64,000 nt of DNA from Seison nebaliae (lineage: Eukaryota; Rotifera; Pararotatoria; Seisonacea; Seisonidae). Below, piece by piece: positions 22,873-34,920 of the stretch (positions are counted from its first letter, which is position 1; each line of letters opens with the position of its first letter). Under the pieces are notes generated by a model that was not told the origin of the DNA, made no database searches, and saw nothing but the letters and a program-made list of their open reading frames with translations. A program made the position numbers and the translations under genes. The DNA is taken from contig JALJEE010002231.1 in the NCBI GenBank assembly GCA_023231475.1, forward strand, positions 1 through 64,000, in the 5' to 3' direction.

Positions 22873-23104
22873 ACCGAACATTTGGCCGCATAATACGTTC
22901 GTGCGTCCGTTCTATTTCTCCTCAACCATCAATAATTTCCTCCGCGATCGGTGAATTGAATTTATCAATCAATCTACCACTATCAAGAAAGGCGCTCCTT
23001 CAGCAGCTGCACCAAAAAACTCTTCTTCGACTGATTCTTTAATGTACGATCCCGTCACCTCTTTATGACATAATTCCTCTCCTACCACAAAAAAATCTTC
23101 ATCT

Positions 23105-23933
23105 TTGGACATTTCTATCGATATTCGATACCTCACTTTCCTCTCTCTCAATACGCATGGTTCTACCAACCTCCGATCCTCTATTTCATTTTTCTCTGGT
23201 TTTGACATCATCTTCTGCCAAGAGACCTGGCTCGTTGGCTCGAAACCATCTTGGTTTGAAGTGGCCCACCATCTATGCTTCAACACCACCGCTTTTTCAC
23301 CCGATTAGCATAATGGCCCTGGTAGACCATCTGGTTGCCTATGTACTCTGATTTCTAAGTATGTCCATCCTTTTCTTACCCAACTATCGATGGATGTAGT
23401 TTGCTTTTTCGTTCGTAATATCTTATGTTTCAATATCTACCTTCGATCCAGTGATTTTTCAGGTTTCTGTTCCTCTCTCTTAGTCATTGAATCTACTATC
23501 TCTAACAGTAAGTATCAATCGACCGATTTTATCGACTGCATTCCTCTCATCCATATCTTCCCAATTCATCGACTACAAAATGTGTGCGGAAAATTCTATC
23601 ACTTTCACATCACATACGGGTAGTTCATGGATAGATCATTTCATCATCATCGACAACCTAAGTTCTTCTGCTGTCGCCTGAGAAATTATTGTGGATTCTT
23701 TCCTTTCATCTCTTTCCGACCACCTTCTTATTTCCCTCACAATCTCCAATCCTTCCTGCCCAACTCCAATGGCCCTGGGTTCTCCGAATCCCGCTCCACG
23801 TAACAATACCTGCAAGCACTATTGTAAACTCCCAATACCTAGTGCTACCATTGTACTCTTTGGAGACCATTTTTCTCTGTTCCCACCGGTCTTTTCTCTC
23901 CATGGACCGAGCCTACAATCGGCTCATTAGGAG
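23105..23933 (+). pseudogene. broken APE-type endonuclease of LINE ORF2
   Basis: Endonuclease motifs occur in order: LTFLSLNTHG, IIFCQETW, GRPSG, SSWIDHFII and SDHLLISL. The frame is interrupted by a stop at 23306-23308, a frameshift near 23600 and another stop near 23680, so it is not functional. The catalytic domain would nick target DNA to prime reverse transcription. The sequence ends without a polymerase domain, the reverse of the usual 5' truncation of LINE copies. Confidence 0.75.
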
Positions 23934-24054
23934 TGTGATCTGCTGCTTTCATAGATGTAATCGCTCACTTCTTTTCGCCACTGCGAGTTTCTCACCACTT
24001 TCAATTCTTTTATGCCGTCGTATTTTTTCGCTCGTGGACATTATCATTTGTTAA

Positions 24055-24762
24055 ATGTGTCACACAATTCATCAATTTGTTCAATAGACGAATATAAACG
24101 TACAAATACAAAATAATTATCATAGACTATAGTAAATATTGGTCTACTGTACGGTTCTCTAGGACATTCGTTCTGATGAATGAAAGTTCTAGAATTTTTT
24201 CTTTCAACTGAATTCTACAGTTTTATCTTATTATATCAATGAATACCAGTTCCAGTTCGGATGGATATGAAAACGATGTCGAAGGGAAAACTAATATAAT
24301 AACTGCCAAGTACTCGATGTATCTGTCATTAATTTAAGATTAATTACTACAGTGTCTTTGTGGAGTTGAATGGAATGAAAAGAAAAATCATTTTGACAAA
24401 TAATTAGAACAAATATTTTATGTTAATATATATATATATATATATTTATTTCATACAACAAATATATGGAACAAATTAAATATACAATTTTAATCCATGC
24501 AATATTTTAATGCTTTTAAACAAATTCTTATTATTTCATTTGGTGTCGATCATAATTTATAAGTAACAATATTGGAATGAAACTGGAGAATTATATTTGA
24601 AATGATTTATTCAGAATAATAAACTAGGATTAAATTGGGAAATAATCCGAGGGAAGTAACATCAGTTGATGGTATAAGAGAAATGGAATGATTGATGGCA
24701 ATGAGGAGAAGAATGAGGAGAACGGAAATAGAAACTTTATGAAGAAATCTTTAATTTTCCCA
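24055..24762. other. intergenic, downstream of the bHLH gene
   Basis: AT-rich, with a (TA)n tract at about 24426-24445. No gene is recognised. Confidence 0.5.
24426..24445. repeat. (TA)n microsatellite
   Basis: About ten TA units in a row. Confidence 0.9.
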
Positions 24763-25626
24763 TCACCATTTCGGATAGGAAACCTCAAATTTATTGTAAG
24801 TGGCTTGTAAGTTGTAAGGATATAATTGATAAGATTCGGGTGTGTCTATACTTCCTGGTAATAGAGGCGTATAATATGAATATTCGTTCTTGATATTCTC
24901 CGTTCGTTTTGCATAGACATAAGAAGAAGAAGAATCTTTGTTAGCTAATGCCATTGCCGTTACATGAGATGCTGGAATGAACATATCGGAATACATACTA
25001 ATTGCATCATTAGTTGTGGCAGTATAGGATGATTGACTAGATAAATTTTGATTCGTCCTTTCCGTTAAATGTTTCGTTAATTGTTCGATATCTTCTTTGC
25101 TTTTCTCCTGCAATTGATTCGCTAAAGATAATTCATAATTCTCATTATTCTTCATCGTTCTCAATGATTGAGTGACTTCGGAGAATTCGAGTGTCGTATT
25201 CGATGAGATGTTACATTTCTCATGAACATTCTTCAGAACATCAATCCCAATAAAATCAGAGATCTCTTTCAATGACGATCTGAGTTCTTTGATATAATTT
25301 ATGGTTCGTTTCAATGTCTCGATTTTGGAGAGTCGTCGATCAGCTTCGATGGAATTAAGTGATTCGTTGGACGAAGGCGAATTTGCTGATTTATTGGGAG
25401 GATATGATCGATGATTGGTTATGTATTTGTTCGGTTCAACATTTTCCAATGGCAACTCGTCTTGTAAACGGATGAAATATTCATTAATTGCACGAACACG
25501 TCTTCTTTCTCGTTCATTTCTACGGACGTTCGTCCTCTGATTCTCGTCAATTAGACATCGTTTCGCTGCAGATGAAGTATCTGAGTTATTGGTTGGTCTT
25601 CGTTTTCGTTGATCAGTCGAATGCAT
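24763..25626 (-). CDS. bHLH transcription factor, achaete-scute type
   Basis: A nuclear DNA-binding factor of 287 residues in one exon, starting at the ATG at 25626. The basic region and helix 1 read NVRRNERERRRVRAINEYF then RLQDELP. Helix 2 is RRLSKIETLKRTINYIKEL. Both match the ASCL/achaete-scute family, proneural regulators acting as dimers with E proteins. The loop between the helices is greatly enlarged, about 40 residues against under ten usually, and is rich in N, P and S. I see no in-frame intron that would remove it. The rest is S/T/N-rich and ends in a tyrosine-rich tail, as in many ASCL proteins. Large gene-poor flanks fit a developmental regulator. Confidence 0.85.
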   Translation of the reverse strand: MHSTDQRKRRPTNNSDTSSAAKRCLIDENQRTNVRRNERERRRVRAINEYFIRLQDELPLENVEPNKYITNHRSYPPNKSANSPSSNESLNSIEADRRLSKIETLKRTINYIKELRSSLKEISDFIGIDVLKNVHEKCNISSNTTLEFSEVTQSLRTMKNNENYELSLANQLQEKSKEDIEQLTKHLTERTNQNLSSQSSYTATTNDAISMYSDMFIPASHVTAMALANKDSSSSYVYAKRTENIKNEYSYYTPLLPGSIDTPESYQLYPYNLQATYNKFEVSYPKW

Positions 25627-27485
25627 TTCCAATTTGAAATAATGTGAGGGAGTAATAAAAAGTAAATTCTGGTCAAGAAGAAAATGATGATTTAGATGAA
25701 GGAGCGTTGGTTAGAGGAAAGAAAGGAATAATTATAAGATCATTCGTGTGATGAAGTTAACGTCAACACCATAATTATCTACTTTCGAACACATTTCCAA
25801 ACAATAGGAATAATTTTGTTGGGTTAAATTAACTTTTCGTGAACACGAGTCAATAAAGAAAGTTTTGTTGCACAACTGTCAAAAAGTTGAAGATCGAACA
25901 ATAATATGAATAGAATACACATTCCATTATTAGTAGTAGCACTAGGGAAATAGAAAGGATTTTAGTAGCCTACATCGAACTACTTTTCAAAATGAATAGA
26001 CAAATAGAAGATTTATTTATGTTTCATTTTTCCTCGAAAAACATGACGATGATTATTGACAAGAAATCATTCATCATCATCCTAAGTCGATGAGTCAATA
26101 AGCGCGGAAATGGATAGTCATTTGTTAACTTGTTTGTGAGCATTCGATTCTAATTCGAATATCGACATATATCTATCAATTTCCGAACAATAATAATCCC
26201 TAATAAATTTTCGCACAATTCTCTAATAATAAATTGTGATCTCTTCACAAAATTTCGTTTTAATTCTCATAATTCACTAAATCTACTTATCATCTAAACT
26301 CCTCCATCTTCTTCATTATCACTGGAGAATTTTAGTCATACCATGAAACTTTTGGATGATGTTTCCATTAAATGAACGAGTACATTTATTGAAAGAAAAC
26401 AACTATAATTAATCCAACAAAACAATTTGCTCATTCTCAAATTGACTACTTAAAACGAATAATAAATCAAATTTATCAATTAATTTAAAACTTTGCTAAG
26501 GGCTAACGATCCTCTTAGAACTACTCGATAAAATTTAACTTTCAGAATTTTCTTGTCACTGAAAGAAATGATTAATGTGAAAGAGATTTGAAAGAATTGG
26601 AAGAGAAAGTATTGAGAGAAGACGAATATGATGACTCACCTAAAATACTATCGAATGGAGAATTATGGAAAACATTTTGGTGAGTGAAGATAAAAGTTTC
26701 TCGGTGAGTAAATGGAAATTAATAAAAGAAAACGTGTTGAAAGATATGTTATTTCGTATTTCCGGATTATTGTTTGAGGTTGAGCGGCGTTTCTCCGCAT
26801 CAGCTCCAGTTTCGGCGCGCACGTCGACATTTTATACGTTTGATAATTGAATATTGGCGAAAAAACATTTTAAATATTATTCAACAATATAAACGATGAA
26901 AATGATCAGAGGAGAGAAACATTTATACAAATAGATTCGATGGTCGCTTCAGAAAGAAAGAAGGTGTGCATGTAGAAGAAGAAATGAAAAGTTTATTAGA
27001 ATAACAAATTGTTATTTGGAAGTAGTGTAATTAAAGGAGTAGTTTGTGGAAATAGAACTGGAGAATAGTGGGTACTTCATTGAATGGAGTCGGAAGATTG
27101 ACGAATATCCGTTTGAACTGGACACCGAAAAGATAATTGAATTTAATTCAATAAAAATTAAAATGTTCTTCAAGACGTTGTGTATTTATGGGGGTGGTCG
27201 GCATGCCGATCGCACTCGACAACACTTCATTAGCCTTTCCTTCTTCCAATGATGAATATCAGATCGATAATATGCACGGTCGTCGAAGATGAGGTGCACG
27301 ATTGTCTTCTTTCTTCTACTCGAACACTACTCATTTCCTTAACACGTGTCTCTTACATAAGCGATGATCGGCAATCTAATAAATAAGAAAGACGCCGATT
27401 CTCTTCAAAACAAATCGTTTATTATTATTAGTTCACATTTCATGTCTATCCATTCGGACATTACTATTCTTTCATTAATTATTAG
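25627..27485. other. gene-poor upstream region of the bHLH gene
   Basis: AT-rich, with no credible exon. Short frames at 26640-26850 (both strands) and 27046-27252 have no family features. The region probably holds cis-regulatory DNA for the bHLH gene, which is inference. Confidence 0.4.
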
Positions 27486-27743
27486 TTGGCACATCACGTT
27501 TATCACATAGTTCCGCACACTTCCCAATTCCTTCCTCTAGAATTATCCGCAACTAATAAAAGAGAATTGTTCGGAGATTTAATAAAGCTGAACTATGAAC
27601 CGTCGTTTATGAATCGTCGTTTGAAAAGCGAATTCGGAAAAATGTCTGATATCTCTCCATTAATGGGATTTATTTGTGGAGAAGATATGTTGTCAATTTC
27701 AACATATTCGGCAGATGCTTCTACTGAAGATTTACTGTCTTAA
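27486..27743 (+). CDS. possible terminal exon of an unknown gene
   Basis: The open frame lacks an ATG at its start and is preceded by a TTATTAG acceptor-like sequence. A GTTTATCA...CTCTAG segment of about 46 bp near its start resembles the introns of this genome. The downstream part, with ELFGDLIKLNYEPSFMNRR and SDISPLMGFICGEDM, reads like coding sequence. No family is recognised and upstream exons were not found. Confidence 0.3.
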   Translation: MAHHVYHIVPHTSQFLPLELSATNKRELFGDLIKLNYEPSFMNRRLKSEFGKMSDISPLMGFICGEDMLSISTYSADASTEDLLS

Positions 27744-29089
27744 AGTTTCCGTTAACATTTGAGAGGAAATGATAACGGAAATCATAATTAAACGAAAACA
27801 ATGAAAACTTTAGAAAGTTTGGCAGTTGACAAGTAGTTCTGATTGAATTGGACCAATTTACAGGAAGTTGACGAGTAACCAATAATTTTAGTGGGAAAGA
27901 TGCAAATAATTTAATGTCGACAAGATCCTCATCTTTTCATAGCTACTGGTTATACTAATTATCTTTCATTAATTCCACCTTGAGGCTAACAACAACTTGA
28001 CTGTATAAAAATAATGCGCACATTCTGATCACAATTATCAGGAAATCATTCTTTCCATTCTTATTCTTCAATTGATCGATTTAAATAAATCAATTCCACA
28101 TCTCATAGTCGAGTCATCATTCTCATATTTATTCAGATAAAAACAAATAAAATTTAAAACAAAAAAGAAATCTCAATTTCTCAATTTTTAGTAAAATTTT
28201 TTTAATCAAATCGAAAAGTATTTAGTAAGTTCATAGATTAACGAATGTAGGTCTCTTCTAAATATTTTTTTTCCTCATACCTACAGACTCTATACAAACC
28301 TATCATAGTGTTTGAATAATAGCGGCGAATTGCATTTTTTCCTCACATTTTTAAATGACTACACATAATGACTCACATACTTTCAAAATTGAAAATAATT
28401 CGTCGATTATCATTATTGTGTAATGATTTCTTATGAAAGGAGGAACCGTGTCTACAGATCACCTTGATGTGAATCATATTCATGTGAAAAATAATAACGT
28501 TAATTCTCTTCACGAAATGGTGACCGCAGAGATTGTATAAACATTTGGTAGGGGACAATTTTCAATCCATTTTAAAAATTTTTTACGTTTATATTATTAT
28601 TTATATTTTAAAATTTTTCGTATAGTTCTCAACCTTTCATGAGTTTCTGTTTCGTTAGAGTTACGTCATAACTACTATCAAATGTAAAGAATTCCCGATT
28701 AAAATGATCTATTGAGGCATTGTTGTGAATATGATTCCTATGGTTCGATAACTAAAAACTAATATAAGGTTCAACTTGTAAGTTCAACTATAAGTTCAAA
28801 TTAACTTTAAAATTTCAAATCAAGTTTTTTTCTGAAATGTTCTTCTCTTTACCCACAGGAACTAGATTTTTAGGAAATAACTTACAGTTTAAGATTGAAT
28901 TTTATCCAAAAACAAACTTTAAAGGATAAGGATTTCGAATCCAAGTTTTCCAAACTCGAGAGTTTGAGATATTGGTGATTTTTTTTAGGATAAAATTAGG
29001 ACAAGAAAGATAGGACATGATTGACTTGGAGGTTTGAAAAGTTTAGCTTTGAAGCAATAAAATTTGTTTTATCTTGAAAATTGAATGAA
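27744..29089. other. gene-poor stretch
   Basis: AT-rich. Nothing supported. Confidence 0.5.
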
Positions 29090-29843
29090 ATGAATAATGT
29101 TTTTCTTCTTCTCCTCTATTGTCTCATTTTCTGTTGTGACATAAACTCAAGTTAAATTTAAAGTTTTTTGTCAATTTAAATTTGTTTTCTGAATAAAAGT
29201 GAAGAGATCCGAAGATTTTTTCAAAAAGAAATTCAAAGATTTCGATGACAATGTGAATGCGTATCAGAATCAAGAACATATTATAGAGAGAAGAAATATT
29301 TACGATCGATTCGGTAGGAATGATCCTGATGATTTGTTACGTGGTTTCTTTCCAATTTGGCCTCTTTATTTGTTTGCCATGGGCATTGGTGCATTATTCG
29401 TGAGTTTATTAGGTTTCTGTTGTTATGCTGCTGGTATCGTTTCTCCACAATTCGATGAAGATAATGAAGAATTACCAAATCTTCCATTATCATTAATTAA
29501 TGAAAAGAATCCAACAGCATCTTGGGTACAACAACAACAACTCTTTCAACAACAACAGTTTAATAATACAAATATTCAACAACAACAACAACAACAACAA
29601 CAATTTATTAATAATAATAATATACAACAACAACAATTTAATAATGTTCAAGAACAATATCCGATATCAGCATCTATACCATTACCGATGGAAGAGATGA
29701 ATAGTCAAGTAAATATAATGAACGCCGACAATAATGGACAAGTGGAGACGAATTTAGTTGAGAATAATTACTCTTATATACCGACTTATCGACGTAACAT
29801 GCAATCAAGAAAGGCAAGAGAAGAGGAGGAAGTGTACGTGTAA
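29090..29843 (+). CDS. single-pass membrane protein with poly-Q/N tail
   Basis: Two exons (29090-29150 and 29200-29843, intron 49 bp GTTAAATT...AAAAG) give 234 residues. The first exon supplies a signal peptide, MNNVFLLLLYCLIFCC. A charged ectodomain of about 50 residues follows, then the hydrophobic segment LYLFAMGIGALFVSLLGFCC. The cytoplasmic part has CAA-encoded poly-Gln runs mixed with Asn, and a basic and acidic end (RRNMQSRKAREEEE). No family is recognised. The exon join is inferred from the signal peptide and matching phase; without it the second exon has no ATG before the membrane segment. Confidence 0.65.
29530..29635 (+). repeat. CAA/AAT triplet repeats (poly-Q/N)
   Basis: Interrupted (CAA)n and (AAT)n runs inside the coding sequence. 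Confidence 0.9.
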
Positions 29844-30090
29844 ATTGAAATTAGTTTGTTCGACTTCACCTCCCGTAAATATGTGCGACATAAGAAGTCT
29901 GTGTGAACGTAAGGATTCATCTTTCCTCCATTCGATTATTCATTCTTTATTATGTGCTTATTCATTCCATTTTTTAATTCGTATATATTTTCATCTTTTA
30001 ATCTTTTTTCTATTTCGATCGATAGTCAAAAATGAATAAAATTCAAATTTTAAGTTTAAAACTTTTTCTAAATTCTTTTTTTTGTTGGAG

Positions 30091-30852
30091 ATGTATTCGA
30101 CGAAAAAGAAGGATGACATCGATCTAGTCGGTGAACTGGAATTACATTCCAATTGTCTGAAGAGTGCCGCCAAAGACGAATTGGAAGCGATCGACAACGA
30201 CGAATGGCGCGATTCATTTATCGAGAATTTACCATCATTCCGATCACTCATTATTGAGAGAGACACTCTCCGCAACAATTGTTACATGTTGGCAGAAGGT
30301 AATATGAAGTACAAGAAGGAGATCGAAGATTTAGATTTGGAGTTGAGGAATGTGGCGGAGAAGAATGAAATGATAACAAACGAATATGATTCGATCGAGA
30401 AATCGTATCAATCGATGATGAACCGTTTGGAACCATTGTCGATGTATAATCGTCTATTGAACCAGTACGAGGAAGTGAATGAGCAATCGGAGAAATTATC
30501 GGACGAAATGGTCAACATAAAATTTTCGAATGAAAAAATGAAAAAATATTTGGATAGTCGATCCATATTATATCGTTTAAGAATAAAGATCGATTGGTTC
30601 AAACAATGGATCAATACTAAATATAATGATTCTGATGCATTCAATTCACATTTAAATATAGCTCATCCAATCTCCAACAACAACAACCACAACAACAACA
30701 ATAACAATAATATTGATTATTTTAATCATTTGAATGAAGTGAATGATTCGAGAAATTGGGAAATTATTAATCATCAATCAATTCCATACAACGGCAAAAA
30801 CAACAACAACAACGAGAGAATTAATAGAAATTGGATTTTTAAAGATTTCTGA
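30091..30852 (+). CDS. VPS37-like ESCRT-I subunit (Mod(r) domain)
   Basis: An intronless gene of 253 residues from the ATG at 30091. VPS37 is part of ESCRT-I, which sorts ubiquitinated cargo into multivesicular bodies. The helical hairpin with FIENLPSFRSLIIERDTLR, MLAEGNMKYKKEIEDLDLEL and a second helix with EKMKKYLDSRSILYRLRIKID matches the Mod(r) domain, including the LAEGNL-like signature. The C-terminal quarter is asparagine-rich (AAC repeats) and probably disordered. Homology is moderate, so the assignment rests on pattern more than long identity. Confidence 0.72.
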   Translation: MYSTKKKDDIDLVGELELHSNCLKSAAKDELEAIDNDEWRDSFIENLPSFRSLIIERDTLRNNCYMLAEGNMKYKKEIEDLDLELRNVAEKNEMITNEYDSIEKSYQSMMNRLEPLSMYNRLLNQYEEVNEQSEKLSDEMVNIKFSNEKMKKYLDSRSILYRLRIKIDWFKQWINTKYNDSDAFNSHLNIAHPISNNNNHNNNNNNNIDYFNHLNEVNDSRNWEIINHQSIPYNGKNNNNNERINRNWIFKDF

Positions 30853-31218
30853 TATTGACATTTCTCATGTTCTTTCATACTCTTCCATCGTCAATTGTCG
30901 TTCACGATAAATATTATGAAAATAATTTCGAAAAAAAAAGTTTTAAGAAGAAACTCGGAAAATGTTTCCTTCAAAAAAATTGTTGTGGTCGTTGTTCTTC
31001 TGAAATTCTTTTAATGATTCTTCTCACCATTTAATTTTAATTTTTCATCAAATTATTTATTTGTAAATATTTTCTTTCCAATAATTTTTCTCTTTTTCTT
31101 TTTCTCCTCCTCAAACGATTTTAATGATAATGGAAAATTCTATAAAAATAGAATTCAATTTCTCATTATTGTATAGAAGAAAATTATATCGATTAGAAAA
31201 ACATCAGGAATTGGAAAA
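30853..31218. other. intergenic between VPS37-like and NUS1
   Basis: AT-rich spacer with pyrimidine runs. No gene. Confidence 0.5.
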
Positions 31219-32311
31219 ATGAATGAAGAATTGGAGAGACTTCTCAACTCTTCATCAACACCATCAGCTGCATTTCGTGCATATTTGTTGCACTACTCTT
31301 ACTTCGTACTCTTCAGTCTGATATCATGCATTTTCTCATACGCGATCCAATTGATGGTGTGGTGGATGATGTTCAAATTGATTTTCAAATACTCTTACCG
31401 ATATTCCACCGTCTTCCTCTCTTTTCTCAAATGTAAATGGCGAAATTCGTCACAATCATTCAATACCTTCCTCTCAATGCATTTGACGGATGAATTGAAG
31501 AATTTGAAACGTCAACCGAAACATATTTTGATTTCATTAGAGACATCCATCGATTATCGATTGTTATCCAATTGTATAACGACGGCCATTTTTTATCTGT
31601 CTCATGTGAAGTCATTGAAAGAATTGACATTCATTTGTTCTCCTCATTTGTCGGAGGAGTCGATGAATCAATTACTTCGTCTCATCGGTTTTCTTTCTTT
31701 TTTTTATTGATAATAAATCTCTTTCTTTCCCGAAAATAATAAAGACGAGAAAGATGGTCCCTTATTAACGATCAAATTATTCCACAGTAATCGAGGAAGA
31801 GACGAGTTAATGAAGTTACTGATGAAGGAGAAGGAAGTATCGGGGGGAAGACGAAAAAATTCGTCAGAAGAAATAATGGAAAGTTAATTAATTTATTGTC
31901 CTATTTCCTGTCACGATGAAAATGGGGAAATAAAATTCCCTATTCCCCTCAAACAGAATGGAAGAGTCAACGATTAGATATTAATCTCATGTTATTACCT
32001 CGATGGTCAATGCAAGATAGTTGCGCATTATCATTCAGTCCACCTCATATCCATCTATGCGAGTTTATGTTAGTGAAGATGTTGTTTTCTATTCAATTAA
32101 TTTTCTATCCAAATTACCATTCCCTTCCTTCATACCCATTACCGTCTTCCTCTGATTTCTTCAACAAATTCTAATTCGTTTAATTATTAATTTTATCTCA
32201 TTTCTTTTTCTCTCTAGACATTATCATTCCATCGATGAGTTAAGATACGGCGAACGATATATGGAATTCCTTCATTCCTTCAACAATAAATCCCAACGAC
32301 TCGGTAAATAA
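31219..32311 (+). CDS. NUS1: dehydrodolichyl diphosphate synthase subunit NUS1 (NgBR)
   Basis: The accessory subunit of ER cis-prenyltransferase, which makes dolichol for glycosylation. Four exons (31219-31687, 31745-31882, 31957-32068, 32218-32311; introns 57, 74 and 149 bp) give 270 residues, close to the usual length. N-terminal hydrophobic helix VLFSLISCIFSYAIQLMVWW anchors it in the ER. PKHILISLETSIDYRLL and SLKELTFICSP match the start of the prenyltransferase-like fold. The last residues QRLGK carry the RxG motif known to complete the active site of the partner subunit. The three splice joins keep phase exactly. Confidence 0.82.
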
Positions 32312-34920
32312 TTGACGAACTCATTGGATAACTTACAGAAATTTCTAAATTAATTTTTATTTATATCATCATTTCTCCTCCAGTTCTACGTTAATGGCGA
32401 TTGACATAAATATAATGAATTGTATATTCCAATTAAATTTAAGAGGAAATTAGGCACTTCTCATTGTGACGCAGATGTGATGCAGTTTTACCTCACGAAC
32501 TCTTATCAATCGAGGGAAGTTCAATGAAATTCTTATTCAATAAATCGATTTATTCTCATGATACTTTTAGCTGTACATACTCTCATTTTGAAACTTTCTT
32601 ATTGACATCATAATCGATGTGCACATTTCTATTCTCGTGAACATGTGCGATCTCGGTGGAGCAATGAGAGAATTCACTTATTTATTTACTTCACTCTCCT
32701 CGCCCTCTTCCAATAACACTCATATTCTTTCTTTAAGATCCTTTCGAATTATATCAATTTCTTTCTTTATTTATCTTCTCGCTAATTCAATTGATAAATT
32801 CTTTTATGTTTCTCCTTCCAACTCTAACACACATGGTGTTGTCTGCTCCTTTTGTCCGAGCATAATATAAATTCTCGAAACTTTCTACTCTAACTGATCA
32901 AGAGATATTGTCATTATCCACCTGATTAGATAAACACAAAGGAATTTGAATGAAAGGGGAGAGTTAGAGAGGTCTAATGTTATATCATTTTATACGATCG
33001 ATGTGAGGGAGTAAGAATGGACTTTGTTGTTAACTAGGAAATCAGAAGGATTGCTACGACTTCCGCTCGAACGATACCGACTGGTTGTTGTCCATTCCCA
33101 TAATATGGAGTTGGTTCTTAATTGAAACTAATGATGATTATAATTTAGAAGTTAGAAGGAAGTGAATAGAAATGTAGAAATAATTAGGAGTATATTCTAA
33201 CTAACCATTTGCTCGTTATTGAGAAGGGAATTATCCTTCTTTCCGTTTTCTTTCTCCCTTCTTATTTAACGTTACACATCGATCAATAAAAACATCTGTT
33301 ACTCATCTTCATCATGCAAACAGCTCCTTATGTGCACTTGGCCATTGACTGATTGGGGGAGGGGGGTTCCACCAAATATCGAAATAACATAAAAGAACGA
33401 AATTATAATAATATTTTAGATCCAACACTTTTACGCTCATTGCCACCTATTCATTAAAAGGAATTTCTGGGACACTTAAAATTGGCAGTTTGTCAGCATT
33501 AGTCTTTATCAATTTGTCCCAATTCTTTCATATTTATTTATTTTCGATTAATCAAAATATTCTTTGACCAGAATGATATTCTTCATTATTCTCATTTCCA
33601 TGCAATATGTTTCTTTTCATGTAAGTTCCGGGACCATTGTCAACATTGATAATGAAGAATCGTAGAGAGGTTGGGACAGAAAGAGCGGAAGTTTACCTCT
33701 TCATCGTCCTACTCAAATAAGGAATTTTGTTTATTGAACCTTTGTATCAATTGGCATTGGTAGCCGTCAAATGTTCACCAAAAGAATATATGCATATGAT
33801 GATGATCGACTAGTTGTCGTCCAAAAGAATGTGCGAACCTTGATGAGATTTATAGTCTTTGTAATTATTGTGACAACGTGCTTGTCCCCCAATAGATTTA
33901 TGTTCTTTTTTTCTTTCTTTTTCACTAATTTAATTATTCCCAATAATTATTTCATGTTGTTCAAACAACACTTATTGTGCACGGGCACAATAAAATCGAA
34001 TCAAATCTCTTCACCGCACACACACATACCCATACACTGATATATATATATATATATATATTATGTATATATATGTAGACAGACACACGTACACACTCCA
34101 ATCCACAAAACATAGGAAGAATAGAATTAATTGCGAGAAGATTTTGCACAATCACTTGCACAATCTGCCCAGTCACGTATAACATCTATATGGAATGAAA
34201 GAGCTATATTCATGATTCTTACGTGGAGGAAAGTCGTATTATAATTAGAAATTAATTTTATAAACTTTCATGAATTCGTTTGTTATTAATGAAGACACAT
34301 GCGAAAACTAAGATGTCCATTCTCCATATGTCATGATTTGAGAAAAGTCATTGAGATGTGCATTTAATTCGGGCAAAATGAATACATGACCAATTTATGC
34401 AACATAATACGTCAATGCATGCTAAAGATACATTTATAAAATGTGCACACCAATCTTTATCCTTATCACTTCTATTAAAGAGTATATTAATGATAATATG
34501 CACGATATTCCTCAATAGTTCAATGATTGGTAGAATGTTTCAAATTAAAAAAAAAAAAGAACTATAATAAACTTCAACATTCATTTGCTTCCGTTTATTT
34601 CTCTATTTAGACGGAGGGTAAATAATCTTAATTAACTAAAAGAAATAAACAACCTTTTCATTACACATAATTCATAACTTGAAAAACAACCGAAATAAAT
34701 TCACGTTTGATCATGCGAGAATTATTCGTGAGAATGTTCATCAATAAGGAAAATACTAATTTCTTCCAAACCGATTGCTAATAAGAGAGACTACCCATAA
34801 TATTTCTCCGTCAATGACGAATCTATTCACCATCCTTTTCTTCATTTCCATTTTTCTCCTTTTATCTACTTCATTATCATATTAATTATGCGACACTTTT
34901 CTCTTCTAGTCTATTAGCAG
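32312..34920. other. large gene-poor interval
   Basis: About 2.6 kb without a credible gene; small open frames here are low-complexity or hydrophobic by composition. A (TA)n tract lies near 34040-34061. Confidence 0.5.
34040..34061. repeat. (TA)n microsatellite
   Basis: A run of TA units flanked by CA-rich sequence. Confidence 0.9.

Larger units (their letters stand above)
22080..24054 (+). mobile_element. decayed non-LTR (LINE) retrotransposon fragment
   Basis: The region is visibly richer in C than its surroundings and carries an ORF1-like gene followed by a broken APE-type endonuclease. No reverse transcriptase domain follows before AT-rich host-like sequence resumes near 24050. Ends, target-site duplication and poly(A) tail could not be located by eye. 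Confidence 0.75.

Noticed and set aside
32312-34920. Several 60-90-residue frames in the large intergenic interval
   Set aside because: Low complexity or membrane-like by composition only; no splice-compatible neighbours.
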